The position numbers and the translations under genes are program-made. A stretch of DNA of 64,000 nucleotides from Taenia hydatigena (lineage: Eukaryota; Platyhelminthes; Cestoda; Cyclophyllidea; Taeniidae). Where the stretch lies: assembly GCA_036345935.2 (NCBI GenBank), contig JADWOT020000009.1:16318181-16382180 (forward strand), given 5' to 3'. A model generated the notes under the pieces. It did no database searches, was not told the DNA's origin, and saw only the letters and a list, made by a program, of their open reading frames with translations. Shown in pieces: positions 23,393-35,330 of this stretch. Position 1 is the stretch's first letter, and each line of letters opens with the position of its first letter.

Positions 23393-24290
23393 TCAAGCAA
23401 GGACTGCACCCACACAAGTGAAGAGGAGTCCAGCGATTGCGGAAGTTATACCACATCCACTAGTCGTTACCACACGTCCTTCCTTATGGCCTGCATCAAC
23501 AAGATATTCCGGTAGGCATGTCACACAAAGCCTGCTCGTCTTTCAAACATGAATTATTTTGCAATGATCGCTAAAACCAGGTGTCCAGTGGTAAACACAA
23601 ATACTGCTGCAGTGTAAGAAAGACAGTCAATGCCTTCTTTGGTAAATGTCAAAGAATGGTATCATTGTATGTAGCTTTTAGAGCATAATCATCTCTACTA
23701 GATTACCAGTGGCCAGTGTTGTAATATTTTTGGTGAAATTGAAGTGTTTCTCTCCACCTGCTATCCCCGTTACGGTCAAAATATATGATGAGTTGGGCAT
23801 CAGTCCGTCAAGTGTGACTTCCCATCTACCAAAGGGCGCAGAAGTAGACTTTTCGGTTTTGAGGTCAGAAGCCAGCACTGCCCTCAGTTGAATTACTGCG
23901 TCTTTTGGTGCTTCTCGAGCTGGCCGTTCCCAACTTAGGCGGATGGAGTAAGGAGTGAGAGGACCCCAATGGAAGTAATCTTGTATTGACCTTACTTTCG
24001 GAACTGTCCATTTTACAAGATGAGAAAAGTGTTAATCAGCCAAAATCGATACTCAGTGGTGTCGATTGCATTTACTCAAGACGTGAGTGTATGATTGGTT
24101 CAAAATGAGTGAATTCGCTACAAGACAACTGCTTGCAAACTGCATTAAAGCAAAGGTTATCGTTAAACAAGTGCCTTTGCGCCCATACTGATTCGATACA
24201 AACGCAATAATACAACTTACTGGTTGTTGCTTTGTGGTCCTGAGCCAAAGCGAAAGCTACCAAAAGAATGAGACACATTGAAATTGCCAT
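23393..24290 (-). CDS. EG95/45W-like oncosphere antigen, gene D (three exons, intact)
   Basis: Exons are 24290-24221, 24003-23707 and 23490-23393, with donors GTAAGT and GTAATC and acceptors ending ACAG and GCAG. Both introns are phase 1, giving 154 codons plus TGA. A 16-residue signal peptide (MAISMCLILLVAFALA) is followed by a short linker and one FnIII domain: DYFHWGPLTPYSIRLSW near the start, SDLKTEKSTSAPFGRWEVTL in the middle and MPNSSYILTVTG near the end. The C-terminus has one stalk unit (VVTTSGC) and a hydrophobic tail (SAIAGLLFTCVGAVLA) suiting a GPI signal. NxS/T sites are NSS, NFT and NIT. The protein is about the length of known EG95-type antigens. The GTAATC donor of intron 2 is weaker than the GTAAGC of gene A but plausible. 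It differs clearly from A, so the two are separate paralogues. Surface or secreted location is inferred from the family. Confidence 0.88.
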
Positions 24291-24375
24291 ATTCAGCCCA
24301 CCAATGTTTTGCGCTTACAACACATGGCGTGTTTATAAGAAGGCTGCACAGGCATATCAGCCTATGGGCTCTCTT
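24291..24375 (-). promoter_or_regulatory. Core promoter of gene D
   Basis: On the minus strand a TATAAAC (24331-24337) lies about 41-47 nt before the ATG, preceded by the shared ATAGGCTGATATGCCTGTGC block and followed by ACGCCATGTGTTGTAAG. Spacing equals that of gene A. Confidence 0.7.
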
Positions 24376-27159
24376 CGTCTTGACCTACAACACGACGCCT
24401 ACGCGATGCAGTGTTTTGGGCTGCGTGAGTCCTCCCACATCCAAACCCGCGCTTGTTATCATAGAGACAAACGGCAACCAAATTGGAAAAACATACAGTG
24501 ATGACTTACGCCACGCGTTGACCTTGGGGCAAATTGTGCGAGAGCCATTGTGATTGTCACAGACATTTGTGCATTGACAATGTCTTAGAAGCCTCCTTGT
24601 GTCGTTACTTAACTCACCAACACCGAGTGTAGGATGTGACTGCTGTTGTGGCTTCGCTATCCCGTTCTGTGAGGCTTTCTCATTGAGCGTAAGCAAAGTA
24701 TGTGGTTTTGATCAGAGGCAGCAGACACTAAATTGAACCGACCAAAAATCCAAGCCTAAATCCAGTCGTAGCCTTATATTCAGATGGTCTACTTTGCAAT
24801 TAATTGAGTGCTGGTGACTACGCTCCGTTTCACGATGGTGAGGAAGGCCAAGACGTTACTCAAATTGACAAGTCGAGAGAGCACGATTGTGAGTGAAAGG
24901 GAAAGAGTGACATTGTACATGGACAAATATCCCACCCGTCTGGTGCTACCGTCTCCTCTTTCTCACTTGCACATCGCCAACAGAAGATAAAGCAATGTTC
25001 AATTGCACAACAGAAATGACGCAGTGTCTAAAACGTCACTGTCAGCACACAACACGTAAAACTCAGTTAAGCTTATTCGAATTCTATCTCTCCTCGTTAG
25101 CCAACACAAGTCTAGCGAATTACATTGCACTTAAGTCGCATTTTGCGCATGCTTTGCTAAATCCGTTTGCCGTGGTAATCCATGCGAGGTGAAGCAAGTG
25201 GCGCCGCGTTGACATTGACGAAAACGAGACCATCAAATTTGGTGTTGGCAACACCGTCAGGTGTTTTAACACTCCCAAACTATTCACCCATCTAAAAACT
25301 TATTTTCTTAACTTTGAGAACAGCATTATCTTCTTCTTTATCGCGACTCATTACTTTGGTTGCACACTGACAATTTATTCCACTGGTTGTTTGCCTTGTG
25401 CATTGTAGACTAGTCCGACATTGATAAAACCCTTAATTAGGCTTTAGAAAATGCATGTTTATACATACGGGATCGGATCTATCCACTCGTAAAAAGCAAT
25501 GGATGCGCTTTTAGAACTAAAGTCCAGTTACACAATGTTCTCACCTACAGGAAAAGAGGAGGTTAAGGCATACCATCCACGCTGTTTTACAAGTGCTTAC
25601 GTGTCACTGCTGCCAAAAGCAGTGTATGTGACTCAACTTGGCCTCCTCTCTTCTTGCATAAGGAGGATACCACGTACATGCGAGATAGCATTTTAAGCAT
25701 AGCATTAATGATGACATCGCTGTAATGCGTACCAAAGTGGTGGAGATGGAGTGCTCCTATACTTTTCTGCTTGCGCTGTATTGCGGGTAAAGCATACGTC
25801 TCCGTCATTACTAACATGTGCTATTCTAAAATTTAAAAGTTATGTGGGAGTCAGCTTGGTCTACATCACATAAGGCAACCAACTGGTGGAATGCATCGCC
25901 AATTTACTATCGAATAATAGCGAGGTGATTTGAATGGTGACAAATAAGGAGGTAGAGATACTCACAACGTTGAGTATAATAGGGTTCAAGGTGGGAGGGC
26001 TTTACACATTAGGCCATGGAGACGAGATGGCGTGTGGGCGGCGTTGATCACATCAAATGCGATGTGCATGCATATACTCTGGTCCTAGCGTGGCTTGATC
26101 CACTAGACTTCTGCTGGGGAAAGAAGAGAAGGAGCAGTGCAGCAGGTTATATTGATTTGTCAAGTGTTTTACCCTTACGGTAATGTTTTCATGAGGACAA
26201 GATTTCTATCGGTGTTGCTAAAGAAAAAAGAGCATCCTGCTTGGGAAACTATAAAAGAGTAGGAGACATTTTAGCCGCCTTCAAAGCAATGCAATGTGAT
26301 GGAGCTACCATCAGTTCATATTCATATTCAAATCATAAGTTATCAAGGACATTGATCACCGTCTACAACTGCGATCATCTCCTTTGCAGGACCACACTCC
26401 TCCCAACGTCAGCATAACGTACCGCAATTCTCTGCCACTTCTTTTGCTAAAACAAGTCCAGTGGACCACTTTGCAAATGGGCCTCATTTTGCGCATGCAC
26501 GTTCCGATCCGTCTGCCATAGTAATCCAGAGGAGGTCAAGCAAGTGTTGCCACGTTGGCACTCATTAAATCGAGACCATCACATTTCGTGTGATCAACGC
26601 CGCCCACACTCCACCTCGTCTCGATTGCCAAATCCCTCAAGACTCTTTCACTCACCATAACGCTCACCCACATCAAAACCTTTTGTGCTCATCCTTAGAA
26701 GAGTAACCATCTCCTTCTCAATCACCATTCAAACCACCTTATTTTTATTTGGTCTGACACAGGTGACGCGTTCTACTAGTTGGCTGCACTTTGGGCTGTA
26801 AGCCGAGTCGATTTCAAGTAACCTTTTCAATAAACGTTGAAAATACCAGTTAGTAATTACGAATGCGCTTATTTTACACATAAAATAGTGTATACAGATC
26901 GCCTTAACCTCCTCACCTCCTGCATGCGAGAACGCCGTGTAGATGCAGGATAAAATTCACGATAGTGGTGCTCATGCTGATAATAAATTGGATTCCATAA
27001 AAGCGGCATCCGCCCTCTTCTCATTTATAATTGTTTTCATCCAAACAGTGAAAGCCAGACCGATCTACTTAATCCATCAACAAGTGCATCCTCTGGAACA
27101 TGTCGCATTTCGGATGACAACATGGCCTGCGTGATTCGTTATTCTCAAAGATGCATTTT
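24376..27159. repeat. Upstream region of gene D, repeat-derived
   Basis: The stretch 24376-25340 is a diverged copy of the upstream region of A and B; the ORF seen there is frameshifted here (24808-24990 and 24995-25192). About 25490-25700 and 26880-26960 carry the recurrent TTCTCxCATGCxxGAAxxGGAGGT segment. The rest is described under the inverted pair at 25850-26760. No gene supported. Confidence 0.6.
25850..26760. repeat. Inverted pair of the GGCGTTGATCACATC repeat
   Basis: About 25850-26170 and 26390-26760 are inverted copies of one element (GACGAGATGGCGTGTGGGCG on one side, its complement on the other), about 220 bp apart. Related single copies lie at 4210-4560, 18990-19240, 27470-27760, 33180-33500, 45940-46060 and 46280-46560. 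The pair could form a hairpin. No coding signal. Confidence 0.6.
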
Positions 27160-28419
27160 AATAAACAATATAAAAATTACTTGTTACGGGACCAAATTGC
27201 ACAGGTTTTAAGGATTCATGGACACCTGAATTTCTGACGTGGCTTAAAGGTTTAAATGAAAGGGAATACATTTCGTCTCGTAAATACAAAAAGTAGCCTT
27301 GAGAGAAAGGACCCAGTGATGATGATGATGATGTTGCCGTAATGTGAACCACTGTGGTGGAGACGTAGTGCTCTTATACTTTTCCACATGCATTGTTTTG
27401 CAGGTAAAATGCGCGTCTTTGTTATCGCCAACATGTGCTTTTTCGGCATTTAACGAAGGATTTTATCGAAGGCAATTTGGTCGACAATACACATGGCAAC
27501 CAAATTGTGAAAGGCATCGTCGGTGTACCACCGAATAATAATAGGGCAGTTTGAATAATGAAAAAGAAGGGGATGGTGATGCTCTCAGAGTTGAGCATAA
27601 GAGGAACGTGGTGGGTGAATGTTGTGGGGAGTGGCAGTGTTTTGAAATATCTGGCTGTAGTGACGAGATGGCGTGTGGGTGGCATTGCTCACACCTAGTG
27701 TGGTGATCCCGTTTTAATGAATGCCAGCGTGGCGACACGTGTGTAAAATGTGGCCTAAGTGTAATGCAGCCTACCACACTTGTGTCGCTTAAAGATGAGA
27801 AACGAAATTACTGCTAGTTATGCTGATTTGCCACGTGCTGTATTCTGTTTGCGATTTGCATGGAGAAGAGGAGAATACCGCGCCTCTGACATGCACATCC
27901 TTGCAATATCGACATTTTAATCCGATTACCGTCTTTCCCTTCCTACCCACCATTAAATGAGGCAGGCTTGCTCTAACTCAAGAATTCTAAGATGAGCATT
28001 CTATATATCAATGCTGCGACTGAATGAGGGCTTGTGCTTGTGGTAGATTTAGTCCATTGTTTGTCTGACCAGAAATTGCTCCACGCAATGCGTCGTACAG
28101 TTTGGACTTCTGAAATCAGTTTGCTACACCCATCATATTAGCCCTATGTGGACAGTTGTGCACGGCTGCGAGGTATGTTGATGCATGCACCGCAGAACAT
28201 CAAGGTCTACTGGCTGCTAAGTTGACATCATCTGTGCTACTTACAGTAGAGATGCATGCTTGCCGTCATTGAGCACCAGCAAACTGTGTTTTCGATTCCA
28301 CAAATGACATTTTACACTCGCTGTTGATCTTAGTACTAGATTAACGCAAATTTTGGTAATAGCGAAGTTCGACTCTAGCAAAGGCGCATGCATTTGCATG
28401 CATGGATAAAACTTGGCTC
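27160..28419. repeat. Repeat copy plus short low-copy stretch
   Basis: About 27340-27860 is the element family described at 4210-4560, with a short (GAT)n run at about 27318-27333 before it. For about 27900-28420 I see no relatives in the window and no gene. The ORFs 27422-27685 and 27463-27777 (-) lie in the repeat and are not preserved in other copies. Confidence 0.5.
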
Positions 28420-28841
28420 TCTCACACATTCAAACAATGATTTTTACACAGACTTTCATCAAAACCACGTTTTCTTCTTGTGCTCAATGGGAAGTTTTTA
28501 AAGAACGAGGCGGCGAAGCCATAACTGTTGTTACATCCTCCACTCGGTGGTGGTGAGTTCACAAACAGTGCAAAATACTTCTGAAATGTTGTGGATTCAC
28601 AAATGCTCCCCATATTTACAATAGCTTTCGCCTAATTAACCCAAAGGACAATGCAAAAAGTGAGTCTTCACTGTATGCTTATCTCTAATCTGATTGGCGC
28701 TCACCTCCGTGGTAAGAAGCTTGGGAGTTGGATGTGGGGTGCTCAAGTAAACCAACACACCGCATAGCGTAGAAGTCGTCTTGAAGGTCAAGAAGAGGAG
28801 CTCCCATAGGCTGCTGTGCGTCATGTGTTGTGGGGGTAAAG
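28420..28841 (+). promoter_or_regulatory. Upstream region of module E with TATA box deleted
   Basis: Aligns with 4850-5313 upstream of gene A, including CATAGGCTG near 28806. The segment that holds the TATA box in A and D is missing: the sequence jumps from CTGCTGTGCG to TCATGTGTTG. The module therefore lacks its normal core promoter. Confidence 0.6.
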
Positions 28842-29423
28842 TTGGCGTTCCACATGTGTTTCATTCCGTTAGCGATCTTCGTTTTGGCTGAAAAACAGGA
28901 ATCAACAGTCAGTAAGTCGTATTTGGCATTTCAACCTTATCAGCAAACGTGTAAAAGCATTTGTTGAATCATGATTTTTGCCTCTAGGCAGGTTATAAAC
29001 AGTTGCATTCTGGTGCATTCACTCACTCTGTAGTCGTCATACTCTCATTTCGTAAATAAATGTAATCGGCACCAATGAGTAGTCATGTCGCCTGACTAAC
29101 CCATTTCCAATTTGTTGAAGGACCAATGCTAGCAGAGCACCCACTACAAAAACACATCCATTGGGGTCCTGCGGATTTCTAATCCATTCGTCCAAGCTGG
29201 AACCGGAAACAATTAAATGGCGTGCTTGATGGAGAAGTGAAATTAATGGCAGTGTTGACTTCCGACCCCAAAACAAAAGCGTCAACATTTGCGTACCTCA
29301 GCGAAGAAGAAGTCACTCTCGATGGACAGATTCCCAGCTCCTCACTCACTGTGACTGCGACCGTAGTGGATAATCGAACAGAAATTATGAAATCCAGCAA
29401 AAATATTCAAGCACTAAGCATTG
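28842..29423 (+). pseudogene. EG95-like antigen pseudogene E (nearly intact)
   Basis: Exon 1 (28842-28911, 70 nt) is open, but the start codon reads TTG; an in-frame ATG four codons on (28854) would give a shortened signal peptide (MCFIPLAIFVLAEKQ). The donor GTAAGT is good. Exon 2 (29121-29423, 303 nt, acceptor GAAG, donor GTAAGC) has a single defect, TAA at 29180-29182 just before SIRPSW. Downstream it stays open with family features (LDGEVKLMAVLTSDPKTKAS). No exon 3 was found nearby; a tandem-duplicated segment follows instead. The few lesions mean it died recently or is polymorphic. Confidence 0.8.
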
Positions 29424-31010
29424 GTAAGCTACTGCTTGCGATTACACTACAAAGTAGCGAATACAATGTTGCTTTCCAGTAGCATTTGTCAGAGGGCGCA
29501 TTGAACGCTTTACTTACACAAGAGCATTATTTTATTTCACCGATAGGAGCCTGCTCTTGGCACCCATAAACCAACTTTTCTCTATAACACATAATTTACA
29601 TGGAGTAATTTACTATCTCTTATAATGTGAAAGTTGCAAGTTGCTTGCCCATTGATCCAACTTCGGTCATCTTCATCTCCACATGCCACCCTGTATCTAG
29701 CCCATAGATATTATGTCCATTTCTGCCATCGCCGATCCTGCATGAGTGTATTTCCTACCACCGTATTGCCATTAGGAATGCCAATAAGTTGTGGTCAATA
29801 TATCGAGAGAATTGAGGCCTCCTGCAGGCACCATCTATGCTAATATCGTTGCAACGACCACTAGTTAGGTATGTGTGAATGAAAGGTTGGTTGAAAGCTC
29901 AATTAATTAATCATTAGTGATAATACTTTTCCTTCCTTTTGCCGGTTACCCCAGTCTGAATACACATAACCGACACCACTGGATGCTCATTTTTGCCTAT
30001 AATCACTTTTTCCATTTTTGTAAATTAGACATTTGCAGGCGAAAACATTCCACGAAACCACTTCCGCTGGGGTCCTGCGACTCCTCAATCCATTCGCCTA
30101 AGCTGGAATTCGGCGGGCTCAGATGATACAATTGATATGGCGGTCAAAATGAAGACAGTGTTGGCTTCTAACCTTAAATCTAAGCTCATTATTGACAGGC
30201 TTGTTCCCAACTCAACATACATTATGACAGTGACGGGAAATGAAGGTGGGCGGGAGTATTTTGATTTCAGATAAAACATTAAAACACCGGACACTGGTAA
30301 GATAGTAGGGATGAATACTCTCTAAATGCTACACTCAATGAAATTATTTGCGTAAATTCGTTAGAGGAGGCGCCGACTGCCGCTCTTGCACAAGAACTTT
30401 GTTTGAGTTTAGCACTCGGCACGCGTTACTTAGTATCATGAGGTAGATTGAAGCGCATGCTTTGCATGACATAATTAGCCAAATTTCTTGTTTACGCAGA
30501 CCATGAGGGAGGAGGAATAGTAACGTTCAGCAAAGATATTCAAACACCAAGCATTGGCAAGCTATAACGCGCGATTGCACTACAGAGTAGCAAATACAGT
30601 GTTACTTTCTAGTGGCATTTGTCAGAGGACGCATTGACCGCTTTACTTACACAAAGGCATTGCATTGGTTCATCGCTGGCCGCCTATTCTTGGCGCTCAT
30701 CAATCAGTTTTGCTCCATAATGCACAATTTACATAAAGTAATTTACTATCTCTTATAATGTGAAAGGTGTAAAGTTGCATGTGCATTGATCCAACTTCGG
30801 CCATCTTCACCTCCACATGCCACCCTGTATCTAGCTCATAGATATTATGTCCATTTCTGCCATCGCCGATCCTGCATGAGTGTATTTCCTACCACCTTAT
30901 TGCCATTAGGAATGATAATAAGTTGTGGTCAATACATCGAGCGATTTGAGGCCTCCTGCAGGCACCATCTATGCTAATATCGCTACAAAGCCCACTAGTT
31001 AAATATGTGT
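29395..31010 (+). repeat. Tandem duplication of about 480 bp around pseudogene F
   Basis: About 29395-29880 (end of E exon 2 and following intron-like DNA) recurs at about 30530-31010 with few changes, including GGCACCATCTATGCTAATATCG near both ends. The second copy is fused to F's exon-3 start near 30525. The ORFs 29634-29843 and 30786-30977 are the same segment twice and are not credible genes. Confidence 0.8.
29900..30525 (+). pseudogene. EG95-like antigen pseudogene F
   Basis: The intron-1 tail leads to exon 2 (30039-30296, acceptor TGCAG, donor GTAAG). The frame is open through NHFRWGPATPQSIRLSW, with a 33-nt in-frame deletion relative to G that removes part of the middle of the FnIII domain, and a TAA at 30272-30274. 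Exon 3 starts at 30500 after CGCAG but is cut at about 30525, where it is joined to a copy of the end of E's exon 2. No exon 1. The closest relative is G, some 1.5 kb away. Confidence 0.8.
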
Positions 31011-31429
31011 AAAGAAAAGGGTGGTTAAAAACTCAACCGTACCCTTTCCATCTTGAATTTCTTTAGCCTTTCGCAACTGCTGATGCACGCCTGCACATAA
31101 TGACATGGTTCGGCGTGGACAACGAACCTGCATGTCTAGTAGGGTATTGTGCTCGCTTGCTTTTATATCGCTAGCGGAATACGAGGAAGTGTTGAGCTGC
31201 ATCCCAAAACCTCCGCAGTTAGTGTAATACGGTCTGATTTGAGTTCAGCAATGCCTTGTCAATGCCACTGGATGGCATGGGATCTCACGTGCTCTGCCTC
31301 TCCTGCTATTGCATCCTTTTTCCTATTCGCTTCAAAAGTGGGGAGTGGGCATTGTTCAGGAAGCACTTTGTGGTAGCTCATCAAATCTCGTGTTGTGGAG
31401 GCGTGGAAGCTTACCACTACTAATTACCA
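31011..31429 (-). repeat. AGCTCAACA repeat, inverted copy
   Basis: On the minus strand about 31000-31240 matches the element at 16185, 22500, 44300 and 54700 (GATGCAGCTCAACAC then a CTCCTC-type stretch, CATGCAGG). No gene. Confidence 0.55.
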
Positions 31430-32131
31430 GTGATAATGCGTTTCCTTCCCTTCGTCGGTTATCGCAGTCTAGACGCATATAATCGACATCACTGAGCACT
31501 CATTTTGGCCTGTTAACGCCTTTCCCATCTTATAAATTGGACATTTAAAGGCGAAAACATTCTATAAACCACTTTCGTTGAAACCCCGTGACTCCTCAAT
31601 CCGTTCGCCCAAGTTGGAATTCGACAGGCTCGGATGATGCAATTGACATTATGATCGAAATGAGGGCAGTGTCGGCTTCTGACCTTAAATCTAAAAAGTT
31701 AACCTTTGCGCACATCAGTAAAGGAGAAGTCATTCTTGACGGACTTGCTACCAACTCAGTATTTATTATGACAGTGACGGGGAAGGAAGGTGGGAGAAAT
31801 TATTTTGATTTCAGAAAAAACATTAAAACACCGGACACTGGTAAGCTAGTACCGATGAATATTCTCTAAATGCTATACTCAATGACATTATTTACGCACA
31901 TTCCTCAGAGGAGGCATCGACTGCCGCTCTTACACAAGAACTTGGTATGAGTTTACCACTCGGCACGCATTATGAAGTAGAATGACGCGCATGCTTTGCA
32001 TGACATAATTAGCCGAATGCTATATTTGCGCAGACCATGAGGGAGAAGGAATAGTGACGACTAGCAGAGCTGGTAAAAATTCCGCAATGGTTGAGCTGTT
32101 CTTCACCTGCATGGTGGTAGCCCATGAGTGA
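31430..32131 (+). pseudogene. EG95-like antigen pseudogene G
   Basis: Exon 2 (31551-31840) keeps its acceptor (AAAG) and donor (GTAAGC) but has lost one base near its start and has a TAA and TGA in the first 40 nt, destroying the WGP segment. From SVRPSW onward it is open for about 80 codons (SDLKSKKLTFAHISKGEVIL, then NSVFIMTVTG). Exon 3 (32034-32131, 98 nt) is open: DHEGEGIVTTSRAG then a weak hydrophobic tail ending FFTCMVVAHE. No exon 1 is present, so it could only serve as sequence donor. Confidence 0.82.
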
Positions 32132-33180
32132 ACCCTCGTGTCGGTTAATGCCAAGCTCCCAATCATCCATCATCATCCAATATCACAGCCCACAAATTGC
32201 GTTTCCTACTACCTCTTTCTCCCTTGCATGCATCTACGGTGTCGTGGGTGCCACACTTCCATTCATTCTTGCCTAATTAACATTAATTTAACATCTCATG
32301 GTGTTAACCCCTGAATGGCAAATGCATGAATTTGGCGCACTTATTTGTGGTGGAATGGAACAGACCAAGAAATCGTTATGTCCTTTGCAGTGAACTGGGT
32401 GAATATGCTGACAGCCTCATAAGTTCCATAAGTTAGGCTAACTCCTACTTACTTACCCCACCACCTAGCTTTCGTGTGCAGTTGGCATGGGAGTCATCGC
32501 ATTAAAGTATTTATTTTGCTCATTATCAAACGCTTGGAGAGGAAAAATTGAGGGGTTCACGCAAAGGAGAGAGCGTAATCGGTATGTTACTAATTTATCA
32601 TCATCAGTCATATCCACCTTGGTGGGACACACTCCCAAGTTCTGTAGAAGTACGGTCCACAATACCGTAGTACCATTAGGAAAGCTAGTAAGATGAGATC
32701 AGGTTATGGAGTGATTTGAGGACTCCAGTGGGCACCATTTATGCAATTTAACTTCAGAAATTACTAGTCAATCGTGTGCTATTTAAGGGTTTGTTGAATG
32801 CTTAATGTTACCCCTCTTTTCAATTTCTTCAGCCATTTGCAAATAAACTTAGAGAAAATCCAGGGGCACTCATTGATAGCTTACTTCATGCATAAATTTT
32901 AGAAAATAGCATTTCTTGCTTTTTACATTGAGGTGGATAAAATACGCACATGAGAGATCTTAAGTCACTAGATCTCTATCATACCACAGCGGGTTTATTC
33001 ACAATTTTAAAAAAAGACTATCTTTATTAATTTTCTTATTCCCATTTTTATAAAATAGGAGGTTAAGTGTGTCCTTGGCTCTTGAAAGAAGAGGGGCGGT
33101 CAAGATGAGTTGCATACACTGGATTAGGTGCAAACTATACGCCTCTGCAATTGCTAGCTCGGGCCTTTCCTGCATTAGTT
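32132..33180 (+). repeat. Standard 3' flank of module G
   Basis: In order: CCTCGTGTCGG and the pyrimidine tract, CATCTACGGTGTCGTGGG (about 32230), the AATTAACATTAATTTAAC block, the CTGACAGCCTCATAA block (32410), then about 32640-33020 related to 19920-20340 and 60480-60850. No gene. Confidence 0.65.
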
Positions 33181-33990
33181 GAAAGGATTGATTTACAGCA
33201 CACAAGGCAGCCAACTAGTGGAACGCGTGCTGATGTCAACACTAACAATAATAAGGCGGTTCAAATGGTGGTAATGAAGGAGATGGCTATGCTCCCAATG
33301 ATGAGCACAAAAGAGCTTGATGCGGATGAACGCCGTGGTGAGTGGGAGAGTTTAAGGCACTTGGCGATAGAGATGAGATGGAGTGTGGGCGGCGTTGATC
33401 ACATCAAATGCGATGGTCTCGTTATAATGAGTGCCAACGTGGCAACACGTGCCTGACTCCGCCTGGATTACTGTGCCAGACGGATCTTACCATGCCTGCG
33501 TAAAATGTGGTCCAAGTGCCAAGGCACTTGCATTTGTGCTGTTAAAAGCATACAAAAGTACTCCAGCTATGAGTTTTAAGTGAAATGGGAGAATAAATCT
33601 TTCGACAAGCAAGCTTTGCGTCAACGGTTACGCACTGGCACTCACTTGCTTGCAAAGCACTTGATCTATCTTAATGTTTCTTCACTGCATTTCCTTAGTC
33701 ATTTAAATTAATCAACGAGATGATTGGTTGCCATGTTTTTCTTGTTGTACGGCAATCGTCTGCTTTGTAGGGTCTCGGTCCTTATACGGGCTACAAGGAG
33801 GACAAATGGACCATGGTAATCTGTCACAAACACCTAAATATCGTGTGTGTCTTTTAGTCACGTCACGATGCATGCCACGACATGATTTTGCAGCACCAAA
33901 ATAGCATCCATCTTTCCAATGCAACAGCTTCGGCAAAATATCCCCTTTCGAGCTCAATGTTATTGGCAGTTGCAACTAAAGGATGGCTTT
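33181..33990 (+). repeat. Upstream-type repeats without a module
   Basis: The stretch 33180-33500 is the GGCGTTGATCACATC element (family at 4210-4560) and 33600-33900 is the family also found at 10900-11280 and 46790-47060. No antigen exon follows. The 101-codon ORF 33151-33456 lies inside the element. Confidence 0.6.
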
Positions 33991-35330
33991 GGGCATTGGA
34001 TGCTGCAGCCTAAATGCCTTGGTAGGACCATGTGCGGACACACACCACCCACAGCCCTGTCTAACGTGGATCGCAAGAGGCACACTTGAGCACGAAGATA
34101 AGCTTATAAAAAGGTGAGTAAATAAAGCAATTAAAATCTTACTCCTCAAAATGGTGAGGGAATGTGTCGTAGTGGAACAGAGATCTAGTACGAAGAGATC
34201 TATCACTCTCATGGTGCTGTATTTGGGACCCAGAAAATATGCAATTTGCTGTTACGAAACAAGTGCATTAACAATTTGTCACTGCTTAGTGCGAGTTCTG
34301 GTCCAAAAGACACCATCGATACATTCTTCATCGAAGTTGCTGCCGGTCAGCGATAACGGTTAATGCTGCTTACTACTGCGGCAGCATAGTCCAGTCTTTC
34401 ATGCCTGCCTTGCAAGACATGGATGTGGGCGACGTGGGGCTCCAACTAGCCGGTGATCAGATTTAGCCTTGCAGATCGTTCGATCTCGTAAATCCACATA
34501 TGCACTTCAAAATTATTTGCAGTCAGATGCTACTGCCGACGTGCTAACGACTACCCACGCAATAAGGGGGAAATTTAGCTCTGTATTATCGAAGCTTAAC
34601 CACATATGGGCAAAATGGTGATGGAACATTTGCTCTGCATGCCAGTATGCAGCATATATTGAAAATCAGTTTGCGCCTTGTTTTAATCATAAACCTATGT
34701 TTCCTTTTAAATTTGTTCTCCGTATGAGTTTTGGGACACAGTTGAAAAAAACGTGCATATTTGATGACCTGTTGAGCCCCTTTTAAATGCGCATTGTGCT
34801 GCCAAATTGACAATTACGTACTTGGAAGCCTTCCATTGAGGTCACTCTTGGGCCTCTCGGACCAGGCAGAATAAGCGGAAGAGTCTGTGCCGAATCAAGT
34901 TTATTTGCCATCTATGAGCAAGATTTGCCGCATAAGTTTAAAGCGTCGTTAATAAAATGTTCAAAAGATTGTGCGTGGACGTGTCAACTTTACCACATTT
35001 TGCCAAGAAAACATGCCTTTTAAGCTTAACGAATCTAGCGTCAAACCAGCTGAATGGTTAGCGCTGCTACGATACATCTCATTAGGGGCATTTTAAACAT
35101 GTAGGCTCACGAAGCGCTTCTGTAATCTGTGTTTGTCTGAGCACACCCTTCGAGTGTGGGTGGACCTGCTAACGCCATCCACGCAACCTTCAACCTTCAA
35201 CCCCTGCAGAGGAAGAGGAGTAGGAGGAGAAAATGAAATCAGACTAGCTCTACGACCAAACGCACCGTGAACTTCTACATCGCTGCTCAAATGCGCGATT
35301 TCATACCCTTACATCCTTCACTCCACCTAA
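33991..35330. other. Mostly low-copy stretch, with an inverted fragment of the 13.2-kb repeat
   Basis: For 33991-34600 I see nothing recognisable. About 34600-35330 aligns, inverted, with about 13240-13760 (TTCCATTGAGGTCACTCT near 34831; ATGAGCAGTGATGTAGAAG complement near 35270-35290). No gene supported. Confidence 0.45.
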
